A DNA stretch of 64,000 bases from Nocardiopsis alborubida (GTDB taxonomy: Bacteria > Actinomycetota > Actinomycetes > Streptosporangiales > Streptosporangiaceae): the NCBI RefSeq assembly GCF_012396365.1, contig NZ_JAAXPG010000005.1, positions 62,001 through 126,000 of the forward strand. Reading direction: 5' to 3'. This document shows positions 50,542 through 60,908 of the stretch, in pieces. The notes under the pieces were generated by a model. It did no database searches. It saw only the letters and a program-made list of their open reading frames with translations, and was not told the origin of the DNA. Position 1 is the first letter of the stretch. The number at the start of each line of letters is the position of its first letter. The position numbers and the translations under genes were made by a program.

Positions 50542-51618
50542 TCAGCCCTCCCCGCGGCCGAACAACCCCGTCCGCGGGGGCTGCGGAGGGCGCACCGCCA
50601 CCTCCGTCCACCGCCGCTCCAGCAACCCACGCACGGCCGCCGCCCCGGTGACGGCCCCCGCCTCCCCGGAGCCACCGGACGCGCGCACCCCGCCCTCAAC
50701 GTTCTCCAGGCCCAGGGCGGCGCGCAGCAGCCCGGCGGAGTCGGGACGCTCGCCGGGGTCCTTGGACATCGCGGCCAGCACCAGCCGCTCCAGGCCGGGC
50801 GGCAGGTACTCCAGGTCCGGCTCCTCGAACATCACGCGCCGGGCCATCTCCTTGGCCCCGGCCCGGCCGAACGGGTCGTGCCCGGCGGCCGCGAAGGCCA
50901 CCGTCGCGCCCCACAGGAACACGTCCGCGCCCTGCGCGGTGGGCTGGCGCCGGTACTGCTCGGGGCTGATCCACCCCGGGGTGCCCAACCGGTCGACCCG
51001 CTCGCTGACCCGCCCGTCGGCCAGCCCCTCCGGCGAGGGCAGCCGCAGGTCCCGGTAGGCGCGGCGCATCCGCCGCAGGCGCATCCACTTGGTGGGGTCG
51101 GGGTCCTCCACCGGGTGCGCGATCCCGAAGTCCAGCAGTTTGGGCCCCTTGCCCGAGAGCACCACGTTGCCGGGCTTGAGGTCGCGGTGGACCACCCCGG
51201 CGGCGTGGACCGCCCGCAGAGCCTCGGCGGTGCCCACGGCCAGTCCCAGGAGCATCCCCCCGCGCAGACGGCCGTACCGCTCCACGTGATGGCGCAGGGT
51301 GGGCCCCGGCACGTACTCGGTGATCATCCACGGCCGCGGCGCCTCCACGTCCGCGCGCACGAACCGCGCCACCGACGGGCTGTTCACCCTCGCGAGGAGG
51401 CGGGCCTCGTGGGCGAAGCGCTCCCGGAAGCGCCGGTCCGCCGCCTGCTCGGCGTGGACGACCTTGACCGCCAGGTAGCCGTGCACGCCCGGGGAGTCGG
51501 CCGCGTAGACCGTGCCCATCCCCCCGGAGCCGATCCGCCCCCGCACCCGGTGCCCGCCGATCTCGCGGGGGTCGTCCGGCTCCAGGGGGTCGAGCCTGCG
51601 CACACCTCGCGCTTTCAT
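50542..51618 (-). CDS. Hanks-type Ser/Thr protein kinase without membrane anchor
   Basis: A 358-residue kinase. The glycine loop GSGGMGTVYAA, the VAIK-type Lys in LAVKVVH, VVHRDLKPGNV and LLDFGIAHP are intact, so it should be active. The domain covers ~15-290 and is followed by ~60 residues of Gly/Ala/Arg-rich tail. There is no transmembrane helix or PASTA/sensor domain, unlike most actinobacterial PknB-type kinases, so it is probably cytosolic. The ATG at 51618 has GGGAG 5 nt upstream. Three 16-bp repeats lie directly before it. Confidence 0.9.
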   Translation of the reverse strand: MKARGVRRLDPLEPDDPREIGGHRVRGRIGSGGMGTVYAADSPGVHGYLAVKVVHAEQAADRRFRERFAHEARLLARVNSPSVARFVRADVEAPRPWMITEYVPGPTLRHHVERYGRLRGGMLLGLAVGTAEALRAVHAAGVVHRDLKPGNVVLSGKGPKLLDFGIAHPVEDPDPTKWMRLRRMRRAYRDLRLPSPEGLADGRVSERVDRLGTPGWISPEQYRRQPTAQGADVFLWGATVAFAAAGHDPFGRAGAKEMARRVMFEEPDLEYLPPGLERLVLAAMSKDPGERPDSAGLLRAALGLENVEGGVRASGGSGEAGAVTGAAAVRGLLERRWTEVAVRPPQPPRTGLFGRGEG

Positions 51619-51630
51619 GGGGGCTCCCGT

Positions 51631-51676
51631 TTCACTGGGGACACGCTTCACTGGGGACACGCTTCACTGGGGACAC
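51631..51676. repeat. Three 16-bp direct repeats upstream of the kinase gene
   Basis: TTCACTGGGGACACGC occurs at 51631-51646 and 51647-51662, with a 14/16-base third copy to 51676. They begin 12 nt before the kinase start and could be operator iterons or a slippage expansion. Confidence 0.85.
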
Positions 51677-51738
51677 AGGGGACGCGATCCTATCCGTCCC
51701 GGGCGCGGCGGTCGGAGTTCCACGCGGCCGAAAACCCC

Positions 51739-51775
51739 TACACGGCAGGAGGTTTCGGTATAAAAATATCGTAAA
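51739..51775 (+). promoter_or_regulatory. AT-rich promoter-like stretch
   Basis: The sequence GGTATAAAAATATCGTAAAG stands out in a GC-rich window and precedes the right-facing hypothetical gene at 51815. TATAAA or TATCGT could be a -10; no strong -35 is seen. Confidence 0.4.
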
Positions 51776-51814
51776 GCCCACGCGTGGCCACGCGCCCGAA
51801 CCGAGAGGGACGCG

Positions 51815-52361
51815 ATGGAGCTCACCCTCTCCGGCGGGTACAACGTCATCCTCACCTCCGACATGTGCCGGTCGATCCGCCTCGCCGCGCCCCTGGGCGC
51901 CCGGCGGGACGTGTGGTGCCCCGACGTCCGCGAGCCGGGGGAGGGCGCGCCCCTCATCGCCCAGGGCCCGGCCGAACGCGACGCCCGCGGGCTGCTCGTC
52001 CTCACCGAGCGCGGGGTCCAGGCCCGGTCCATGCTCCTGCCCCTGGCCGGTCTGGTCGGCGAGCCCGGACGGGAGGGCAGGCCCACGCTCGACCCCTCCC
52101 TGCCGGAGGAGCGAGCCCGGAGGCTGCGCCTGGCCCTGGACGCGGTGCGCGGCGGGCGCGCCCGCCACCAGCGCGCGGAGAGGGAGCGCGACCCCGTGCG
52201 GATCGTGGTGTCCGCGGAGGGGAGTTCGTGTCCCCGGAGCGCTCGACGAGGAGACCCGGCCCCTCCTGGAGCGCACGCAGAGCGCCGAGGTGCTCGACTC
52301 CCCCGTCCGGGCCCAGGAGCTGGCCCTGCGGGTGGCCGCGCTCGCCGGCGACCAGGACTGA
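51815..52361 (+). pseudogene. Hypothetical gene with a +1 frameshift
   Basis: From the ATG at 51815, with a weak GAGAGG upstream, ~130 residues read as a plausible soluble protein (ELTLSGGYNVILTSDMCRS, LPEERARRLRLALDAVRGG, DPVRIVVSAEG). After about 52215 the frame degrades into Arg/Pro/Gly. A neighbouring frame carries LDEETRPLLERTQSAEVLDS and ends RVAALAGDQD at the TGA at 52359-52361. One base difference between ~52200 and 52242 would restore a ~180-residue protein. I do not know the family. Either a recent pseudogene or an assembly error. Confidence 0.55.
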
Positions 52362-52455
52362 ACCGCTCCCGCGCGGGGCGTCCACAGGCCGAGGCCGGGC
52401 CTGCCGAACGTCGGCGGTCTCTGGCACTGTCGTGGGGGAGGAAGGGAGCTCCGCC

Positions 52456-52881
52456 ATGACCCCCGGACAGTTCATCGACGCCGCCCTGTGGTTTCCCGAG
52501 GCCGAGGAGACCGAGCCCTTCGGCCCCGGCTACCTGGTCTACAAGATGGCCGGGCAGAAGATGTTCGCCCTGCTCATGGGGGGAGGTGACGGGGGCGGTC
52601 CCGCCACGGTCAACCTCAAGTGCGATCCGGAGCTGGCCCTGGAGCTGCGTGACCAGTTCCCCGCGGTCACCCCCGGGTACCACATGAACAAGAAGCACTG
52701 GAACTCCGTGCTCCTGGACGGCACGGTGCCCGAGGACGAGATCCTGGAGATGCTCAGACACTCCTACGTCCTGGTGGCGGGGAGCCTGCGCCGGGCCGAC
52801 CGCGACCGCGTGCTCGCGGTGCTGGGCGACGGCGCGCCGGAGACCGGCGGACCGGCCCCGTCGGCCCCGGAGAGGGTGTGA
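52456..52881 (+). CDS. MmcQ/YjbR family protein
   Basis: A 141-residue protein of the MmcQ/YjbR fold. It has the typical pattern GQFIDAALWFPEAEETEPFG, VYKMAGQKMFALL, VNLKCDPELALELRDQFPAV, YHMNKKHWNSVLLDG and a C-terminal RHSYVLVAGSL. These proteins are double-wing DNA-binding-like domains of uncertain role. AGGGAG lies 7 nt before the ATG at 52456. The gap to recD2 is only 19 nt, so they may share a transcript. Confidence 0.9.
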   Translation: MTPGQFIDAALWFPEAEETEPFGPGYLVYKMAGQKMFALLMGGGDGGGPATVNLKCDPELALELRDQFPAVTPGYHMNKKHWNSVLLDGTVPEDEILEMLRHSYVLVAGSLRRADRDRVLAVLGDGAPETGGPAPSAPERV

Positions 52882-52900
52882 ACGAGGAGAGGACCGCCAC

Positions 52901-55153
52901 GTGCCCGACGCGACCTTCCGACCAGCCGTCGTCCAGGGCGTCCTGGAGCGGGTCACCTACGCCAACGAGGAGAACGGGTACACCGTCGCCAAGGTCGACA
53001 CGGGCCGGGGCGCGCACGACCTCCTCACCGTCGTGGGTTCCCTCATGGGCGTCCAGCCCGGCGAGGCGCTGCGCATGCGCGGCCGCTGGGGCTCACACCC
53101 GCAGTACGGCCGCCAGTTCCACGTGGACGACTACACGACCGTCCTGCCCGCCACGGTCCAGGGCATCCGCCGCTACCTCGGCTCCGGCCTGATCAAGGGC
53201 ATCGGCCCCAAGATGGCCGAGCGGATCGTCGGCCATTTCGGCACCGACGCGCTGGAGGTCATCGAGGAGCACCCCGAACGGCTCATCGAGGTCCCGGGCC
53301 TGGGACCCAAGCGCACCCGGCTCATCGCCGACGCCTGGGAGGAGCAGAAGGCCATCAAGGAGGTGATGGTCTTCCTCCAGGGCGTGGAGGTCACCACCTC
53401 CCTGGCCGTGCGCATCTACAAGAAGTACGGCGACGCCTCCATCCAGATCGTGCAGAAGGAGCCCTACCGCCTGGCCACCGACGTGTGGGGGATCGGCTTC
53501 AAGACCGCCGACACCATCGCCCGCGCGGTCGGCATCCCGCACGACAGCCCGCAGCGGGTCATGGCGGGCATCCAGTTCACCCTCTCGGAGTCCACCGGCG
53601 ACGGGCACGTCTACCTGCCCGAGGAGAAGCTCATCTCGGCGGCCGTGAAGATCCTCCAGGTGGAGGCCGGGCTGGTGATCGAGTGCGTGGCCGAACTCGT
53701 GGCCACCGAGGGCGTGGTCCGCGAGACGGTGCCCGGGCCCGAGGGGGAGCCCGTGCGCGCCGTCTACCTGCTGCCCATGCACCGAGCCGAGATCGGCCTC
53801 GCCTCCGGCCTGCGCGGCCTGCTCCACGCCCCGGCGGACCGCATGCCCGCGTTCGCCGGGGTGGACTGGGACGTGGCCCTGGGCTGGCTGCGCTCGCGCA
53901 CGCGCGCCGACCTCGCCGAGGCCCAGAGCGAGGCCGTGCGGCTGGCCCTGTCGGAGAAGGTGTGCGTGCTCACCGGCGGGCCCGGCTGCGGCAAGTCCTT
54001 CACGGTCGCCTCCATCGTCACCCTGGCCATGGCCAAGCACGCCACGATCGTGCTGGCCGCGCCCACCGGACGCGCCGCCAAGCGCCTCACCGAGATGACC
54101 GGCATCGAGGCGCGTACGGTGCACCGGCTCCTCGAACTCCGCCCGGGAGGCGACGCCGCCTACGACCGCGACAACCCCCTCGACTGCGACCTCCTGGTGG
54201 TGGACGAGGCCTCCATGCTGGACGTGATCCTGGCCAACAAGCTGGTCAAGGCGGTCCCGCCCGGGGCGCACCTGCTGTTCGTCGGAGACGTGGACCAGCT
54301 GCCCTCCGTGGGCGCGGGCCAGGTGCTGCGCGACCTGCTGGACGGGGACTCCCCCGTGCCGAGCGTGCGCCTGACCCACGTCTTCCGCCAGGCCCAGCAC
54401 TCCGGGGTGATCACCAACGCCCACCGGATCAACGGCGGCGAGCCGCCGGAGTTCCAGGGGATGTCCGACTTCTTCCTCTTCCCGTGCGAGGAGTCCGAGG
54501 ACGCGGCCGAGATGACCGTGGACGTGGTCGCCCGCCGTATCCCGCGCAGGTTCGGCCTCGACCCGCGCCGGGACGTGCAGGTCCTCACCCCCATGAAGGG
54601 CGGCCCGGCCGGTGCGGCCAACCTCAACACGGCCCTCCAGAGCGCCGTGACGCCCTCCGGCGAGCACGTCCCCGAACGCCGGTTCGGCGGACGCGTCTTC
54701 CGTGTCGGCGACAAGGTCACCCAGGTCCGCAACAACTACGACAAGGGCGAGAACGGGGTGTTCAACGGAACGCTCGGCGTGGTCACGGGGCTCGACGAGG
54801 TGGCCCAGGAGGTCCTGGTCCGCACCGACGAGGACGAGGAGATCGCCTACGACTTCGCCGAGCTCGACGAGCTCGCCCACGCCTACGCCATCACCGTGCA
54901 CCGCTCCCAGGGCAGCGAGTACCCCGCGGTGGTCGTGCCCGTCACCACCAGCGCCTGGATGATGCTCCAGCGCAACCTGCTCTACACGGCCGTCACCAGG
55001 GCCAAGAAGCTGGTCGTCCTCGTCGGCTCCCGGCGCGCCCTGGCCCAGGCGGTGCGCAACGCCTCCTCCGGGCGCAGGCACACGGCCCTGGCGCACCGGC
55101 TGCGGTCGGCCGGTCGTCCGCTGGAGGAGCCCCCGGCCGCGGACGCCCCCTGA
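52901..55153 (+). CDS. recD2: RecD-like ATP-dependent DNA helicase RecD2
   Basis: A 750-residue SF1B helicase. The N-terminal part has an OB-like and HhH region (QGVLERVTYANEENGYTVAK, GIGPKMAERIVGHFG, VPGLGPKRTRLIADAW). The motor has Walker A GGPGCGKSFT, Walker B LLVVDEASMLD, motif III VGDVDQLPSVG and the C-terminal HRSQGSEYPAVVVP with TAVTRAKKLVVLVG. RecD2 unwinds DNA 5' to 3' and aids replication-fork stability without RecBC. The GTG at 52901 has GAGGAGAGG upstream. Full length and intact. Confidence 0.95.
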   Translation: MPDATFRPAVVQGVLERVTYANEENGYTVAKVDTGRGAHDLLTVVGSLMGVQPGEALRMRGRWGSHPQYGRQFHVDDYTTVLPATVQGIRRYLGSGLIKGIGPKMAERIVGHFGTDALEVIEEHPERLIEVPGLGPKRTRLIADAWEEQKAIKEVMVFLQGVEVTTSLAVRIYKKYGDASIQIVQKEPYRLATDVWGIGFKTADTIARAVGIPHDSPQRVMAGIQFTLSESTGDGHVYLPEEKLISAAVKILQVEAGLVIECVAELVATEGVVRETVPGPEGEPVRAVYLLPMHRAEIGLASGLRGLLHAPADRMPAFAGVDWDVALGWLRSRTRADLAEAQSEAVRLALSEKVCVLTGGPGCGKSFTVASIVTLAMAKHATIVLAAPTGRAAKRLTEMTGIEARTVHRLLELRPGGDAAYDRDNPLDCDLLVVDEASMLDVILANKLVKAVPPGAHLLFVGDVDQLPSVGAGQVLRDLLDGDSPVPSVRLTHVFRQAQHSGVITNAHRINGGEPPEFQGMSDFFLFPCEESEDAAEMTVDVVARRIPRRFGLDPRRDVQVLTPMKGGPAGAANLNTALQSAVTPSGEHVPERRFGGRVFRVGDKVTQVRNNYDKGENGVFNGTLGVVTGLDEVAQEVLVRTDEDEEIAYDFAELDELAHAYAITVHRSQGSEYPAVVVPVTTSAWMMLQRNLLYTAVTRAKKLVVLVGSRRALAQAVRNASSGRRHTALAHRLRSAGRPLEEPPAADAP

Positions 55154-55413
55154 CCGCACGGCACGGGAAAAGACGGTGAACGTTCGCCGATATCCGTCAC
55201 GCGCGTCCACCGGGCGAAATATGCTCTGCCCCAACCTCCGGCTCCGGGCGCCGCGTCCCGACCCGGGCGGACGACCAGCCACACCGGAGGCCGGCGCTCT
55301 TTCCACTCCCCCGGAGAGCGGCGGCACCCCCGGGCTCCGGCCTCCCAGCGCCGGCGCCCGGGGCCCACGCCCGCCGCCCCGGAGGTCACAGGCCCTGGCT
55401 AGGGTGGAGCACT

Positions 55414-55848
55414 GTGGAACAGCAGACCCTGATCGTGGTGGGAGCCGTCATCGTCCGTGACGGCCGCGTCCTGGCCGCACAGCGCGCCGACCCCGAGGCC
55501 CTGCGCGGCCGGTGGGAGTTCCCCGGCGGCAAGGTCGACCCGGGGGAGAGCCCGGAGCTGGCCCTGGTCCGCGAGTGCCGCGAGGAACTCGGCGTCGCCG
55601 TCCGCCCCCTGCACCAGCTCGGGGCGGACGCGCCCTTCCCCGCGCCCGCCAGGAGGCACACGCGCCCCGCCGTGCTGCGGCTCTGGCGCGCGGAACTGGT
55701 CGCGGGGGAGCCCCGCCCCCTGGAGCACCTGTCCCTGCGCTGGCTCGCCGCCGACGAGCTGCGCGGCCCGGACTGGCTGCCCGCCGACGTGCCCTTCCTC
55801 GACCTCGTCGAACCCCTGCTCACCCCGGGCGCCGTCCCCCGCTCCTGA
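55414..55848 (+). CDS. Nudix hydrolase, MutT-like
   Basis: A 144-residue protein with the full Nudix box G-x5-E-x7-REUxEExGU (GGKVDPGESPELALVRECREELGV in order, key residues E and REEL). The opening VVGAVIVRDGRVLAAQRA and WEFPGGK fit the MutT branch that removes oxidised or excess nucleotides such as 8-oxo-dGTP. GGAG lies 4 nt before the GTG at 55414. It stands alone between recD2 and typA. The substrate is inferred only. Confidence 0.88.
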   Translation: MEQQTLIVVGAVIVRDGRVLAAQRADPEALRGRWEFPGGKVDPGESPELALVRECREELGVAVRPLHQLGADAPFPAPARRHTRPAVLRLWRAELVAGEPRPLEHLSLRWLAADELRGPDWLPADVPFLDLVEPLLTPGAVPRS

Positions 55849-56049
55849 CCCCCGCGGGTGAGCGGACGCCGCCGTGCGCGCGGGAGCGGCCGGGCGCCGC
55901 CGCGCGCCGGACAGGAGCGGCCGGGATCCGCGGGGCCGTGACGGCGGCGGCCTGCACGTTTCCCCACCAGCCCACCATGACCGCATAAACTGGCGGTGGG
56001 CCGTGGCACTCCGCGGTTCTTCCCAGTACCAGGAGAACGAGACTTTCCC

Positions 56050-57942
<1,893 letters not shown>

Positions 57943-57958
57943 GACCGCTGCCCCCGTG

Positions 57959-57998
57959 CGTGGGCGGGCCGCCTCGGCGGCCCGCCCACGACGCGTTT
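57959..57998 (+). terminator. Rho-independent terminator after typA
   Basis: A 14-bp stem (57959-57972 with 57977-57990) is followed by ACGCGTTTTC, giving the clearest T-tailed terminator in the window. Confidence 0.88.
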
Positions 57999-58033
57999 TC
58001 CGGTGGCTCCCCTCGGGTAGACCCGTGATCAGC

Positions 58034-58699
58034 ATGAAGTCCGAGCCCACGTGTCCCCGTTGCGGGCGCGCGGTCCAGCCTCCGGGGCTGTGGACCAGCG
58101 CCTGGCAGTGCGACGCCCACGGGCCGGTGGCGCCCCTCCAGGAGGTGCGCGCCCCCGGGCCGGCCGCGCTGGAGGCACTCCTGCCCCAGGCGCACGTCCC
58201 GGTCTGGATCCCCTGGCCGCTGCCCGCCAACTGGGTGGTCACCGGCTTCGCCGAGGCCGGTGACGACCGCAGCGGCGCCCTCGCCACGGCCGTCGCCCTC
58301 TCCGGGCCCGACCTGGTCGGCGGTGTCGGCGAGGTGGTCATCGTCGCCGAGGACCCGGGAGTCGGGCTCGGCGCACGCCTCGCCGGGCTGGAGGGCCCCG
58401 ACCCCGGCGACGGCTTCGACGCCTCCGCCGCCGACGCCAAGGTGCGCTTCGACGGCCACGAGATCGCCCTGTGGAACCTGGCCCTGGGCCCCGACCGCGC
58501 CGTCTACACCGGCGAGGCGCTCGCCCAGTGGCTGTGGCTCGTCTTCGCCTCCGCCGACACCGGCGTGCTCATGTGCGAGATCAGCGCTCTGCGGGACCTG
58601 CGCGACATCCGCGACGGCGGGCTCTCCCTGGAGCCGCCCTTCGGCGCACCCAGCCCCTTCCTCACCCGGGCTCTGGCGCCCCGGCGGGACGCGGATTGA
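58034..58699 (+). CDS. DUF6758-like protein with zinc-ribbon motif
   Basis: A 221-residue protein resembling a conserved actinobacterial family (I recall DUF6758). It has a CPRC knuckle (C7, C10) plus C26 and H29 in WQCDAHG, then VPVWIPWPLP and VVIVAEDPGVGLGARLAGL. The role is unknown. Its neighbours in Streptomyces are often similar to those here (PHP phosphoesterase, MBL-fold protein), suggesting a conserved block, from memory. The ATG at 58034 matches the family start; a GTG at 58025 is an alternative with a G-rich upstream stretch. Confidence 0.75.
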   Translation: MKSEPTCPRCGRAVQPPGLWTSAWQCDAHGPVAPLQEVRAPGPAALEALLPQAHVPVWIPWPLPANWVVTGFAEAGDDRSGALATAVALSGPDLVGGVGEVVIVAEDPGVGLGARLAGLEGPDPGDGFDASAADAKVRFDGHEIALWNLALGPDRAVYTGEALAQWLWLVFASADTGVLMCEISALRDLRDIRDGGLSLEPPFGAPSPFLTRALAPRRDAD

Positions 58700-58745
58700 G
58701 CGGGAGGCCCTCGCCCCGGCGGAGCGCGCCGGAGCACGGCCTACG

Positions 58746-58751
58746 TACAAT
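58746..58751 (+). promoter_or_regulatory. -10-like hexamer for the PHP phosphoesterase
   Basis: TACAAT is followed by 6 nt and the GTG start, again a leaderless layout. No -35 consensus was seen. Confidence 0.5.
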
Positions 58752-58757
58752 CGCCCG

Positions 58758-59633
58758 GTGACACGTATCGACCTGCACGCACACAGCTCGGTCTCCGACG
58801 GAACCGACACCCCCGCCGAAGTCGTCGAGCACGCGGTCGCCGCGGGTCTCGACGTGCTCGCCCTCACCGACCACGACACGGTCGGCGGAATCGGGGAGGC
58901 GGCCGAGCACCTGCCTTCCGGGTTCACCCTGGTCCCCGGGATGGAGCTCTCCTGCGCCCACGCCGGGTCCAGCGTCCACCTGGTGTGCTACCTGTTCGAT
59001 CCCGACGACCCCGCGCTCACCGGTGAACTGCGCCGGGTCCGCTCCGACCGGGCCTCCCGCGCCGAGGAGATGGTCCGCAAGCTCCGCGAGCACGAGGTCG
59101 ACGTCACCTGGGAGCGGGTGCTGGAGATCGCGGGTGCGGGCCGCGACGAGTACGCCGACGCCAACACGATCGGCCGCCCGCACCTGGCCCGCGCGATCGT
59201 GGAGGCGGGCGCGGCCAGGGACGTGCAGGACGCCTTCGACCGCTGGATCGGCTCCGGCGGCCCGGCCTACGCCTCGCGGTACGCGATCGACCCGGTCCGC
59301 GCGGTGGAGCTGGTCCGGGCGGCGGGCGGGGTCTGCTCGCTGGCCCACCCGGGTCGGGCGGAGGGCGCCCTCAACGGCGCGGTCCCCCTCGAACTCGTGG
59401 AGCGCATGGCCGGGGCCGGCCTGGGCGCGATCGAGGCCGACCACCCCTCGCACAACCGGCGGCAGGCCCGCCACTGGCGGGGCGTGGCCGGGGAGCTGGG
59501 CGTGCTGGTCACAGGCTCCAGCGACGACCACGGAAGCCTCACCGGTCACCGCCTGGGGTGCAGGACCACCGACCCGGAGGCGTTCGAACAGCTCGTGGCG
59601 CCCGCGACGGGGGTGCCCCTTCTGCGCGGGTGA
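58758..59633 (+). CDS. PHP-domain phosphoesterase
   Basis: A 291-residue metal-dependent phosphoesterase. Motifs are RIDLHAHSSVSDGT (H7, H9), LTDHDT, GMELSCAHAG, IGRPHLARAI, SLAHPGRA and SSDDHGS, the full PHP metal set. The closest described relatives are RNase AM / nucleoside 3',5'-bisphosphate phosphatases (YciV/TrpH type), so trimming short RNA ends or pAp is likely. The start GTG at 58758 is taken because a -10-like TACAAT ends 6 nt before it and there is no ribosome site. Confidence 0.9.
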   Translation: MTRIDLHAHSSVSDGTDTPAEVVEHAVAAGLDVLALTDHDTVGGIGEAAEHLPSGFTLVPGMELSCAHAGSSVHLVCYLFDPDDPALTGELRRVRSDRASRAEEMVRKLREHEVDVTWERVLEIAGAGRDEYADANTIGRPHLARAIVEAGAARDVQDAFDRWIGSGGPAYASRYAIDPVRAVELVRAAGGVCSLAHPGRAEGALNGAVPLELVERMAGAGLGAIEADHPSHNRRQARHWRGVAGELGVLVTGSSDDHGSLTGHRLGCRTTDPEAFEQLVAPATGVPLLRG

Positions 59634-59743
59634 ACCGCGTGTCGTCCTCCCGGGGTCCGGTACGGTACCGACCACTGTGCGGGAGCGCGACAATGGTCGC
59701 AGCGCAACCACCCATACCCGGACGAAGTCGAGAGGTCTGAGCC

Positions 59744-60817
59744 GTGTTCTGGAATCGGAAGTCGAAGAAGCAGGAGGGCCAGGAGGCCACCGATTCCGCT
59801 GCGGAGGCCGCGGCGGAGCACGAGGAGACCGCCTCCGCCAGCGGGGACGGGGCCGCTGACGACGGGGCGAAGGACGCGGCCGGAACCGCTGAGGCCGCGG
59901 CGGAGGCCGTCGACGACGGCGCCGCGGAGCCCACCGCCGACGCCGGGGAGACCGCGAAGGCGGAGAAGGCGAAGGACGGGGGCGCCGACGGCACGTCCGA
60001 CGGGGACACCACCGCGGACAGCGTCGCGGACGACGCGGACGAGGCCGAGGACTCCGCCGACGGGGACGGGAGGACGGAGGAGGCCGGGGCTTCGGACGGG
60101 TCCGAGGACTCCGACGAGGCCGACGAGGCCGACGAGCCGGTGAACGCCGACGTCTTCGCAGACGAGGGCGAGGAGGCCGGGGTGACCGGCCCCGACGGCG
60201 AGGGCATCACCCGCGTGCGCACCGCCGGGACCTTCGAGTTCGACGGCGAGGAGTACCCGGTCGTCAGCAACACCTGGATCATCGACGCCGACGACGAGGG
60301 CGTCGTCGTCATCGACCCCGGCCACGACGCCGAGGCGATCCTGGCCGCCGTCGGTGAGCGCGAGGTCTACCTGGTGGCCTGCACCAACGCCTACAGCCCC
60401 CACATCGAGTCGGCCATCAAGGTGGCCGAGGAGTCCGAGGCCCCCATCGCGCTGCACCCCCGCGAGATGCGCGCCTGGCGCCGCCACCACGGCGCCGAGC
60501 ACCGCCCCGAGATCGAGGTGGAGGGCCAGGGCGCCCTCGACATCGGCAAGCTGCACATCGACGTCCTGGCCCTGCCCGGTACCTCCCCCGGCACCGTCGG
60601 CTACTACCTCAGCGAGCGCGGCGTCGTCTTCGGCGGCGACACCCTGCGCAAGGGCGAGCCCGGCATGGTCGGCAACACCTACATCGACTACACCACGCAG
60701 CTCGCCTCCATCGGCGAGGCGCTGCTGTCCCTGCCCCCGGACACGCGCATCCTGCCCGACCGCGGCCCCGCCACCACCGCGGCGGCCGAGGGCAAGAACT
60801 TCGACTCCTGGGTCTGA
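59744..60817 (+). CDS. Metallo-beta-lactamase-fold protein lacking most zinc ligands
   Basis: A 357-residue protein. Residues 10-155 are acidic Ala/Asp/Glu/Gly-rich low complexity. The MBL-fold domain follows (VVVIDPGHDAEAIL on). In active relatives the zinc motif is THxHxDH; here it is T214-N-A-Y-S-P-H220, losing two His and the Asp. PGHSPG reads PGTSPG, and the late GHG reads PDRG. Only H220 and D299 (GGDTL) remain. The fold is recognisable but catalysis by a di-zinc centre looks impossible. GAGAGG lies before the GTG at 59744. Confidence 0.85.
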   Translation: MFWNRKSKKQEGQEATDSAAEAAAEHEETASASGDGAADDGAKDAAGTAEAAAEAVDDGAAEPTADAGETAKAEKAKDGGADGTSDGDTTADSVADDADEAEDSADGDGRTEEAGASDGSEDSDEADEADEPVNADVFADEGEEAGVTGPDGEGITRVRTAGTFEFDGEEYPVVSNTWIIDADDEGVVVIDPGHDAEAILAAVGEREVYLVACTNAYSPHIESAIKVAEESEAPIALHPREMRAWRRHHGAEHRPEIEVEGQGALDIGKLHIDVLALPGTSPGTVGYYLSERGVVFGGDTLRKGEPGMVGNTYIDYTTQLASIGEALLSLPPDTRILPDRGPATTAAAEGKNFDSWV

Positions 60818-60847
60818 GCACAGACCCTCCGGGACCCAGCCCCCGCA

Positions 60848-60890
60848 CGGCCGCCGCCGACCCGCCACGTTGACGGGTCGGCGGCGGCCG
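60848..60890. terminator. Long hairpin between convergent genes
   Basis: A 17-bp stem (60848-60864 with 60874-60890) and 9-nt loop lie between the MBL-fold and alpha/beta-hydrolase genes. It probably works in both directions. Confidence 0.8.
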
Positions 60891-60908
60891 TCGCCGTGGG
60901 GACCGCGC

